NCBI GenBank assembly: GCA_959599095.1
Contig: CAUGGC010000015.1
Location: 1 to 53,026 of the forward strand
Length of the DNA stretch: 53,026 nucleotides
Direction: 5' to 3'
Source: an uncultured Collinsella sp.
GTDB lineage: Bacteria > Actinomycetota > Coriobacteriia > Coriobacteriales > Coriobacteriaceae
Shown: positions 26,828 through 33,325 of the stretch, one piece after another
How positions within the stretch are numbered: the first letter of the stretch is position 1
How the letters are laid out: each line of letters begins with the position of its first letter
Position numbers and translations under genes: made by a program
Notes under the pieces: generated by a model
Databases searched by the model: none
What the model was told of the DNA's origin: nothing
What the model saw: the letters and a program-made list of their open reading frames with translations, nothing else

Positions 26828-27722
26828 CTTGGCCTCCTTGATCAAACTGAATCATTTCACCAAGAATACGAGAGAGCTCTTCCTCGTCTTTAAACTCAAT
26901 CTCAATCTTATTCTTTCCTCGCGAGCTCTTCACACGCACGTTGGTATTAAATACCTGACGAAGTATACGCGCAGCCTTTTTAAAAGACTGAGGCGTTGCA
27001 GGCCGCTGCGTCTTAGGTGTCTCTCCGGCAGAAAACAATGGAGCAAGATTTTCTGTCGCTCTTACGGAAAGGCCCTCCGCAACAACCTTCTCTGCAAGTC
27101 GAATTCGAGCATCCTCATAGGGAACTGCAAGAATCGCACGTGCGTGACCAGCAGTAAGTTTACCCTCAAAAATCATCTGCTGAACTACTTCAGGGAGATC
27201 GAGAAGGCGCAGCGAGTTTGTAATTGCAGAGCGTGACTTGCTTACGGCCTTTGACAATGCCTCCTGGGTCATACCGCTAGCATCGATGAGCTGGCGATAG
27301 CCCTTAGCCTCTTCGACGGGATTCAGACCAGAACGCTGAAGGTTTTCGATAAGAGCAAGAGCCAGCATCTCTTCATCATTAACATCTTTAATGATGACTG
27401 GCAGCTCCTCAAGACCAGCAAGCTTTGACGCCTGGTAACGACGCTCACCAGCGATGATCTCATAGCCATTTCCATGCTTGCGAACCAAGAGCGGCTGCAA
27501 AACGCCATGTTCTTGGATTGACTCGCTCAACTCGCGAAGTTCAGTTTCATTAAAGTGAATTCGCGGTTGATTAGGGTTGGGAACGATATCCTCAATAGGT
27601 AGTTTTGTTTCAGATGCGGCATTTGAAGCAGATGCAACAGAACCACCGGTCTCATACTCGGCCTCAGAGACCAAAGCATTGAGTCCACGCCCCAATCCGC
27701 CACGTTTCTTTGCACTAGGCAC
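26817..27722 (-). CDS. parB: Chromosome-partition protein ParB (Spo0J-like)
   Basis: 301 residues. The CTP-dependent clamp loads at parS sites and spreads around the origin. Visible parts: basic N-terminus RGGLGRGLNAL (the ParA-stimulating peptide), the ParB/sulfiredoxin domain with GERRYQASKLAG and LALIENLQR, the helix-turn-helix (MTQEALSKAVSKSRSAITNSLRLL), and a C-terminal dimer domain. GTG start with RBS AGAGGTGA; overlaps parA by eight bases. It has several candidate parS sites nearby (26.4, three at 28.6, and 33.7 kb). Base composition is richer in A+T than the surrounding genes. Confidence 0.96.
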   Translation of the reverse strand: MPSAKKRGGLGRGLNALVSEAEYETGGSVASASNAASETKLPIEDIVPNPNQPRIHFNETELRELSESIQEHGVLQPLLVRKHGNGYEIIAGERRYQASKLAGLEELPVIIKDVNDEEMLALALIENLQRSGLNPVEEAKGYRQLIDASGMTQEALSKAVSKSRSAITNSLRLLDLPEVVQQMIFEGKLTAGHARAILAVPYEDARIRLAEKVVAEGLSVRATENLAPLFSAGETPKTQRPATPQSFKKAARILRQVFNTNVRVKSSRGKNKIEIEFKDEEELSRILGEMIQFDQGGQDEE

Positions 27723-28515
27723 GCTTGATCACCTCTTTTGCAAGGTTCATATACGCTTTTGCACCCTTGTTTTGAGGTGCATAGGTAATTACCGGTTCTC
27801 CAAAAGATGGAGCTTCAGAGATTTTAACGGTACGGGGAATCAGCGTCTTAAACGCCTTATCACCAAAGTACGATTGAACTTCCTCAACAACCTGATTCGA
27901 CAAAGAAGTACGTGAGTCATACATGGTCATAAGCACGCCATAGGTGTCTAAGCCCTTGTTCAGACGTGATTTGACCATCTTCATTGACTCAAGCAGCTTC
28001 GTAACGCCCTCAAGTGCGTAATACTCACACTGGATTGGAATCAAAACGCTATCTGCTGCGGTCAAAGCATTGATAGTAAGCAGGCCGAGCGAAGGAGGAC
28101 AGTCAATGAAAATAAAATCGAACTCGTCCTGAATCGGCTCAAGCAAATCTTTGAGGCGGGTTTCACGAGCAATTGCGCTTACGAGCTCAATTTCGGCACC
28201 TGCAAGCTGAATCGTAGCTGGAATTACGAATACCTTTTTGCAATTTGTATCAAGAACAAGCGATTCTGCCGGCACATCATTCAACAATGCATCATAGATG
28301 CAGTGATCAAGGTCTTCTTTTTCAATACCAAATCCACTGGTGCTGTTTCCCTGCGGATCAAAATCGACAATCAGTGTCTTACGACCCTGCTCACCCAGTG
28401 CTGCTGCAAGGTTTACGGCCGTCGTTGACTTACCGACGCCGCCTTTTTGATTGATGATTGCAATGACACGCGTGTCTTTTGCGCTCTTAGAACGCTTAAC
28501 GTCGCGAAATCCCAC
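27715..28515 (-). CDS. parA: Chromosome-partition ATPase ParA (Soj-like)
   Basis: 266 residues. Deviant Walker A KGGVGKST at about 24-31, DFDPQGNSTSG, and FIDCPPSLGLL, all intact. It should bind DNA as an ATP dimer and move ParB-parS complexes, and may also modulate DnaA as Soj does in Bacillus. GTG start with AGGAGG four to five bases upstream. The short leader between it and rsmG holds two parS sites, with a third at the rsmG stop, so parAB transcription is probably affected by ParB binding. Confidence 0.96.
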   Translation of the reverse strand: MGFRDVKRSKSAKDTRVIAIINQKGGVGKSTTAVNLAAALGEQGRKTLIVDFDPQGNSTSGFGIEKEDLDHCIYDALLNDVPAESLVLDTNCKKVFVIPATIQLAGAEIELVSAIARETRLKDLLEPIQDEFDFIFIDCPPSLGLLTINALTAADSVLIPIQCEYYALEGVTKLLESMKMVKSRLNKGLDTYGVLMTMYDSRTSLSNQVVEEVQSYFGDKAFKTLIPRTVKISEAPSFGEPVITYAPQNKGAKAYMNLAKEVIKRA

Positions 28516-28554
28516 GGTCCCTCCTGGTGTGTATTAAAGCTGTCAAACGGAGGA

Positions 28555-28570
28555 TGTTTCACGTGAAACA
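28555..28570. promoter_or_regulatory. parS site 1
   Basis: Perfect TGTTTCACGTGAAACA, the ParB loading site, 40 bases upstream of parA. Confidence 0.93.
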
Positions 28571-28593
28571 TTCCGATTCGATATCAACCGCCA

Positions 28594-28609
28594 TGTTTCA
28601 CGTGAAACA
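28594..28609. promoter_or_regulatory. parS site 2
   Basis: Perfect TGTTTCACGTGAAACA; centre 39 bases from that of site 1. Confidence 0.93.
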
Positions 28610-28632
28610 CTGCAAGTTGTTAGTATCCATTA

Positions 28633-28648
28633 TGTTTCACGTGAAACA
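28633..28648. promoter_or_regulatory. parS site 3
   Basis: Perfect TGTTTCACGTGAAACA, again 39 bases from site 2 and ending two bases before the rsmG stop codon. The equal 39-base spacing places the three sites at regular intervals. Confidence 0.93.
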
Positions 28649-28649
28649 T

Positions 28650-29387
28650 CTAGGCAAGCGGATTCTTCTTTGCCATGCCATTTGCACGAGGCAATGAAAC
28701 GGATGCTGGATGACTCTTTTTAAGAACAATGAACTCCCTGTGGCCCAAGCCCTCAGGCAAATCGATTGTGTCATTCAGAAGCAAAGTGAAGCCGCAAATC
28801 TTAGCTGCTGACATGCCGGAAGCAAGCTCCTCATCCGAAGGATTACCCTTGGTGATAACAAATAGCCCTCCATCCTTGAGGAACGGAGCTGCATACTCAA
28901 CAAGAATCGGTAGAGGAGCCAGTGCGCGGGCGGTTACGACAGAGAACTGCTTCTTATGGCTTCGAGCATATTCTTCAAGACGATCATGGACCGCATGAGC
29001 ATGTTTCAATCCAAGAGCATGGACAAAAGAATTGACAGCATCAACCTTCTTGCCAACAGAGTCGATATAAGTAGCTTTACGATGCGTGGTTATGGTTAAA
29101 GGAATACCAGGGAAGCCCGCACCTGTTCCCATATCGAGCAAAGCTCCCTCAGGAGCCTTATTGATATAAGGGAGCAAAACAAGAGAGTCGAGGATATGAA
29201 GAACCGCAGCATCTTCTATGTTAAGAATACGGGTGAGATTGGTTGTCTTATTTGTTTCCAGAACCAAATCCAAATGCTGAATACATTTCCTCAGCTCAAC
29301 ATCAGTTACGCTCAAGGAATACTCTTTGCTATAGGAAGTTAGACGACTCAACATCTCGTCAGCCTGCTGATCAGTAAGTACTAACAA
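28650..29387 (-). CDS. rsmG: 16S rRNA (guanine(527)-N7)-methyltransferase
   Basis: 245 residues. Methylates G527 of 16S rRNA using SAM. Family features: NLTRI, HILDSL, the SAM loop DMGTGAGFPGIPL, VTARALAPL and LFVITKG. A frame opens earlier at TTG 29435, but that codon lies in the T run of the jag terminator. AAAGGAG sits six bases before the TTG at 29387, so the shorter form is chosen. It is the gene just before the parS cluster, a common position in origin regions. A+T content is higher than in most of the window. Confidence 0.93.
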   Translation of the reverse strand: MLVLTDQQADEMLSRLTSYSKEYSLSVTDVELRKCIQHLDLVLETNKTTNLTRILNIEDAAVLHILDSLVLLPYINKAPEGALLDMGTGAGFPGIPLTITTHRKATYIDSVGKKVDAVNSFVHALGLKHAHAVHDRLEEYARSHKKQFSVVTARALAPLPILVEYAAPFLKDGGLFVITKGNPSDEELASGMSAAKICGFTLLLNDTIDLPEGLGHREFIVLKKSHPASVSLPRANGMAKKNPLA

Positions 29388-29432
29388 CGAAAGCTCCTTT
29401 CTGACAAAAATCAGTGTATCGAGAACTTTTGA

Positions 29433-29465
29433 CAAAAAAAGGGGACGTGGAAACCACGTCCCCTT
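29433..29465 (-). terminator. Terminator between jag and rsmG
   Basis: Perfect 12-base stem (29439-29450 / 29454-29465) with AAA loop. On the minus strand it is followed by seven T. It separates the rpmH-to-jag operon from rsmG. Confidence 0.85.
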
Positions 29466-29483
29466 AGCATAAGGTCGAGTAGA

Positions 29484-30053
29484 TTATCGAGCAACAATCA
29501 CCACATGGCGATCAGGGTCAGAACCCTCAGAATGAGTATCGACGGCATCATTGCCACGAAGTGCAATGTGAACCAGTCGGCGCTCGTAGGCATTCATGGG
29601 CGGAAGCGAAACACTCTTATGAGTGCGGATGGCACGCTCGGCAGCAGACTGAGCCATGGAGGCAACCTTGTCCTGACGGCGGCTCTTGTATCCCTCGACG
29701 TCCACTACAACCGGATACCTAAAGCCGAGCTTGCGGCTCACCAGCAATGAGAACATAACCTGAAGGGCATCAAGGGTGCGACCATGACGGCCAATGAGAA
29801 CAGCAAGGTCGGGAGCCGTTACATCCAAAATCAGCTCACCCTCGTCGCCCTCATACTCATCGATAGGAGAGTTGGCGGCATCGAAGTGCGAAAGGATGGA
29901 ACGCAGGATGGAAATCGCAACATCGGCAATGGTGTCGAGCTCCTCATCGGTCAGCTCTTCACCGGCCTTGTAGCGCTGTGCAATCTCGGGATAATCGCCC
30001 GCGACCTGCGGGGCAACCTCCTCAAGCATATCCTCGATGATCTCTTCAGACAT
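29484..30053 (-). CDS. jag: RNA-binding protein Jag/KhpB
   Basis: 189 residues: acidic N-terminal part (1-60) in place of the usual Jag-N domain, a KH domain with IGRHGRTLDALQ, and an R3H domain (about 125-185) with the core Arg and His in ERRLVHIAL. KhpB proteins bind RNA, often with KhpA, and affect cell elongation and division. ATG at 30053 has GGAG six bases upstream; the upstream TTG frame starts within that RBS. It follows yidC, the usual order in origin regions. Confidence 0.93.
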   Translation of the reverse strand: MSEEIIEDMLEEVAPQVAGDYPEIAQRYKAGEELTDEELDTIADVAISILRSILSHFDAANSPIDEYEGDEGELILDVTAPDLAVLIGRHGRTLDALQVMFSLLVSRKLGFRYPVVVDVEGYKSRRQDKVASMAQSAAERAIRTHKSVSLPPMNAYERRLVHIALRGNDAVDTHSEGSDPDRHVVIVAR

Positions 30054-30097
30054 AACGTACTCCAAAAGTTAGGTACCTAAATAAGATTGATATCCCA

Positions 30098-30868
30098 CTA
30101 CTTCTTCTTGTGCGGGCGCGGCTTCTTCTCGCGACGAGTGACCTCAACCTGCAGCGGAGCGTTCTTAAGACGCTCCTCCTCATCGGCCTTCGCCTTGTCG
30201 ATGACCTTCTGCGTCACAAAAATCTGCTGGATAACCTGCCAAGCAGACGAGACGTCGTAGTACAGCAGAACACCAACGGGAAGGCTCCAGCCCATCCAAA
30301 GCATCATGACCGTCATGACAACGGCCATCATACGCATGCTCTGAGCCTGCTGGCCGGTCTGGTTGCGCGACATATAGAGCTGCGGAATCAGGGTCAGGAC
30401 GGCAAACAGGATCAGGCAAACCAGCGCAGGCAGTGCAACCATAAAGCCTTCGGCAAAGGAAGCGCTCGGCGTGGTGGTCAGGTCGGGCAGGATGTTGAAG
30501 AACGAGAACGTGCCGTCGTTAAAGTACTGCGGCAGGTTGCGCAGCAATGTAAACAGGGCGAACAGGATAGGCATCTGAATCAGCAGCGGCAGACAGCCAG
30601 CCATGGGGTTGAACTTGTTCTCGCTGTAGAACTTCTGCATCTCCTCGGCCTGACGCTGGGGATCGTCGGCATAGCGCTCCTGGATCTCGAGCATCTTGGG
30701 CTGCAGCACCTGCATGCGAGCCGTCGACTTGGTCGACTTGAGCATAAGCGGCGTCAGCAGCAGACGGATGATGACCACCAGGATGATGATGGACAGGCCC
30801 CAGTCGACCGCAAAGGTCTGGATGAGCTTGAGCAGCTCGAAAAGGATGTTAACGATCCAATCCCACAT
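30098..30868 (-). CDS. yidC: Membrane protein insertase YidC/Oxa1
   Basis: 256 residues. Inserts proteins into the cytoplasmic membrane, alone or with Sec. About five hydrophobic helices are visible (about 15-40, 90-112, 140-165, 180-200, 205-222). It has the conserved groove Arg (VVIIRLLLTP), GCLPLLIQMPI, and a basic Lys-rich tail that contacts ribosomes. There is no large periplasmic domain, and no clear lipoprotein signal. RBS GGAGG nine bases before ATG. Confidence 0.95.
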   Translation of the reverse strand: MWDWIVNILFELLKLIQTFAVDWGLSIIILVVIIRLLLTPLMLKSTKSTARMQVLQPKMLEIQERYADDPQRQAEEMQKFYSENKFNPMAGCLPLLIQMPILFALFTLLRNLPQYFNDGTFSFFNILPDLTTTPSASFAEGFMVALPALVCLILFAVLTLIPQLYMSRNQTGQQAQSMRMMAVVMTVMMLWMGWSLPVGVLLYYDVSSAWQVIQQIFVTQKVIDKAKADEEERLKNAPLQVEVTRREKKPRPHKKK

Positions 30869-30897
30869 GTAAGTTTTCCTCCGATAGCGAGTGCCCG

Positions 30898-31122
30898 CTA
30901 GGGCACAGGGTCATAACCGCCGACGTGCAGGGGATTGCAACGAGCGATGCGCCTCACGGCAAGCCAGCAGCCTCTCAAAACACCGTGCTTCTCAATCGCC
31001 TGGATGGCGTATTGCGAGCACGTTGGGTAATAAATGCAGGCGTCAGGCAATAAGGGCGAAATAACCTGTTGATATATGCGAATAGGAGCGATGGCAACAC
31101 GTCGCAAAACGTGATTGCTCAT
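30898..31122 (-). CDS. yidD: Membrane protein insertion efficiency factor YidD
   Basis: 74 residues. Small membrane-associated family with conserved IRIYQQVISPLL, CIYYPTCSQYAIQAI and GCWLAVRRIARCNPLHVGG; the three Cys are conserved. It helps YidC-dependent insertion. The start overlaps the rnpA stop by four bases (ATGA), and yidC follows 30 bases later. Confidence 0.95.
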   Translation of the reverse strand: MSNHVLRRVAIAPIRIYQQVISPLLPDACIYYPTCSQYAIQAIEKHGVLRGCWLAVRRIARCNPLHVGGYDPVP

Positions 31123-31457
31123 CGCTCCTCCCCGGCAACGCCGGCGCGCTTCATAAGCGAACGCAACGCCTTGTCCATCTCCTGCGGCGAGGAAACCCTC
31201 GTCTTGGGAGTTGCAAACAAGATGATGTCATAACCCGCAACGGGAAATCCGCAGCTGCGGGCGGCCTCACGCATCACACGCTTAGATCGGTTGCGCACGA
31301 CGGCACAACCGAGTCGCTTAGCACCAACGAAGGCGACCCTTCCGGAGTCGCCTTCGCCAACCGATTCACATATGGTCATTCGAATCAGAGGGTGATTGAA
31401 ACGACGCCCCTGACTGAACACATGCTCGAAATCTTGCCGAGACTTAATAGTCTTCAT
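31119..31457 (-). CDS. rnpA: Ribonuclease P protein component
   Basis: 112 residues. Basic protein that helps the RNase P RNA trim tRNA 5' ends. The family motif is KRLGCAVVRNRSKRVMREAAR, and the phenylalanine-rich N-terminus (FEHVFSQGRRF) is typical. Weak RBS; co-transcribed with rpmH upstream and yidD downstream. Confidence 0.95.
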   Translation of the reverse strand: MKTIKSRQDFEHVFSQGRRFNHPLIRMTICESVGEGDSGRVAFVGAKRLGCAVVRNRSKRVMREAARSCGFPVAGYDIILFATPKTRVSSPQEMDKALRSLMKRAGVAGEER

Positions 31458-31477
31458 GCGAGATGTGTGTATCGCTG

Positions 31478-31612
31478 CTAGACAGTGAGACGCTTGCGGC
31501 CCTTGGCGCGACGACGGGCGAGCACGGCACGACCACCCTTAGTGGCCATACGGGCACGGAAGCCATGGGTCTTGGCACGCTTACGCTTATTAGGCTGATA
31601 CGTACGCTTCAT
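31478..31612 (-). CDS. rpmH: 50S ribosomal protein L34
   Basis: 44 residues (MKRTYQPNKRKRAKTHGFRARM...), the classic length and sequence of L34. GGAGG lies eight bases before the ATG at 31612; the frame upstream of it is not used. First gene of the minus-strand origin operon, diverging from dnaA. Confidence 0.97.
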   Translation of the reverse strand: MKRTYQPNKRKRAKTHGFRARMATKGGRAVLARRRAKGRKRLTV

Positions 31613-31811
31613 CTTAAGTTCCTCCTGCTGCATTTCGAGTGTCCGCGGGGACGCGGACGCAGATATAGACACGTGAGCTTGAAGATTGTAGGGAAATCAA
31701 TGTTCAAATGTCAAGAAATCAAAGGTAAAAGGTTGCGCAGTTCACACGGTTCCCCCATAAGCACAACCGAAATTTGCGCCTCATGGCAACCTTTCACGAT
31801 ATTTCATCGAG

Positions 31812-31820
31812 TTTTCAACA
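31812..31820 (+). promoter_or_regulatory. DnaA-box-like element
   Basis: TTTTCAACA, differing from TTATCCACA at two positions. Repeated at 31865, 32998 and (minus) 35066. Confidence 0.5.
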
Positions 31821-31864
31821 GGTCATGTTGGCAATGTTGAGAACTTTTCACCCGTTTTCCAAAG

Positions 31865-31873
31865 TTTTCAACA
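31865..31873 (+). promoter_or_regulatory. DnaA-box-like element
   Basis: TTTTCAACA, same orientation as the copy at 31812, 53 bases away (about five helical turns). Confidence 0.5.
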
Positions 31874-31957
31874 AGTTTTGAAAAGTTGTCGAAAGATGAG
31901 AAACGTTGCACGGTGAGCTACTATTTGTTCGAAACCTTTTGAAAGATTGCGAGCGGC

Positions 31958-33310
31958 ATGTCTGACGACTTTTACACCATGGTCGATTCCGGAGACCCGG
32001 CACCCGACAACGAGCACATCACCGGCGTGCGCGAAGAGCGTGCGGAAGGCGAGCAGACGACCACGCAGGCGCCAAAAGCCATGTACGCCGCGCGCATCGC
32101 CGTCTATGACGACATGCTGTCGACACCGCGGGTGATCGTCATTGATCCGCAAGATGTCCGCACGTATTTGGAAGAGACGACCAACACCGTCTACCAGTGC
32201 ATGAAAGAACAAGGTGGCCATATCTCGCTCATGGTCATCCGCGAGATTGTCGAAAACTTTATCCACGCACACTTTGCCGAGCCCATCATCTCGATTCTGG
32301 ACGGCGGAGACACCATCCGCTTTGCTGACCAAGGACCCGGCATCGACGACAAGGAACGTGCTTTCGACTTTGGCGTTACCAGCGCAAACAGCAAGATGAA
32401 GCGCTATATCCGTGGAACCGGAGCAGGGTTTCCCATGGTGCAGGAGTATTTGGAAAACGCCGGCGGTGCCGTATCCATCGAGGACAACATGGGCAACGGC
32501 ACCGTGGTTACGGTAAGCCTGAACCCTAAACGCGTGCAGGAAATCGAGCGTGCCGGCGGACGCGGCGCTGCCGTGCGGCCCGAGACGGAGCAGCCCACAT
32601 ATCCCCTGCCGGGAGCTTTTGCGCAGCAGCCCGTGGCAACGCAGCAGATGCAGCCCCCCGTGGGACAGATGCAGCAGCCCGGAATGCTTCCCACACAAGA
32701 ACCCCAGGCGGCATCTATGTCGATGCCGCCAAACATGCCAGAGGCCATGCCGCTGGCTGATCAGGATGCAGCAGCAATGCAGCAGGCGACGGGGGCGCCG
32801 GGTGGCCAGCAAATGGGCTATCAGCCGTACCAACAGGGATATCCATATCAGCAGATGCCGCCACTGGGGTATGGCCAGCAGTTCCCGCAGCAGTACCAGC
32901 AGGGATATCAGCAGCCGTACCAGCAGATGCCGCAGCAGCAGTACAACCCCTGGGCCCAGCAGACGCCTCCGCAGCCTTACCAACAGTGGCCTCAAAGTTT
33001 TCAACAGCAAATGCCGCCGACGCAGAGTTCTCAACAACCAGCAGCTCAAATGATGTATCCTAATGCAGTAAATCAGTATGCACAGCCACAACCGGACGTG
33101 TTCGTAAGCGATCGCGGCAACGCCGCGCTGGGCTATCTGGCGCAAAATCAAGCGTGCGGCGCAACCGATCTTGCGAGGGCGTTTGGAAACTCGGCCCCCA
33201 CTTGGTCACGCACGCTCAATGACTTGGCGCAGGCCGGCTTGGTCATCAAGCATGGCCAGAAATACCATCTGACCGAACTCGGCGCCGCTCGCGTACGAGC
33301 TCAGAGCTAA
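31958..33310 (+). CDS. GHKL-ATPase / Gln-rich / winged-helix protein upstream of dnaA
   Basis: 450 residues, no named family recognised. Residues about 40-190 form a GHKL-type ATP-binding domain: N-box REIVENFIHAHF (Glu96, Asn100), G1 box ADQGPGI (Asp124), G2 box GTGAGFPM (153-160), GNGTVVTV. No His-kinase dimer domain is present, so it is more like an anti-sigma or regulatory ATPase. Residues about 205-375 are Gln/Pro/Tyr/Met-rich and disordered. Residues about 385-448 look like a winged helix (ATDLARAFGNSAPTWSRTLNDLAQAG). Fifteen bases separate it from dnaA, with which it is co-transcribed. The RBS is weak. A role in origin or dnaA control is inferred from position only. Confidence 0.8.
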   Translation: MSDDFYTMVDSGDPAPDNEHITGVREERAEGEQTTTQAPKAMYAARIAVYDDMLSTPRVIVIDPQDVRTYLEETTNTVYQCMKEQGGHISLMVIREIVENFIHAHFAEPIISILDGGDTIRFADQGPGIDDKERAFDFGVTSANSKMKRYIRGTGAGFPMVQEYLENAGGAVSIEDNMGNGTVVTVSLNPKRVQEIERAGGRGAAVRPETEQPTYPLPGAFAQQPVATQQMQPPVGQMQQPGMLPTQEPQAASMSMPPNMPEAMPLADQDAAAMQQATGAPGGQQMGYQPYQQGYPYQQMPPLGYGQQFPQQYQQGYQQPYQQMPQQQYNPWAQQTPPQPYQQWPQSFQQQMPPTQSSQQPAAQMMYPNAVNQYAQPQPDVFVSDRGNAALGYLAQNQACGATDLARAFGNSAPTWSRTLNDLAQAGLVIKHGQKYHLTELGAARVRAQS

Positions 33311-33325
33311 AGAACGGGAGAGACA

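Larger units (their letters stand above)
31613..31957. other. rpmH-dnaA side origin region with DnaA-box-like elements
   Basis: 345 bases of A+T-rich DNA between divergent operons, the usual place for the upstream half of a split oriC. Elements matching TTNTCNACA: TTTTCAACA at 31812-31820 and 31865-31873, and TTCTCAACA on the minus strand at 31835-31843. The region must also carry the promoters of rpmH and of the 31958 gene. No clear -10/-35 pair was found for the latter. Confidence 0.65.
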
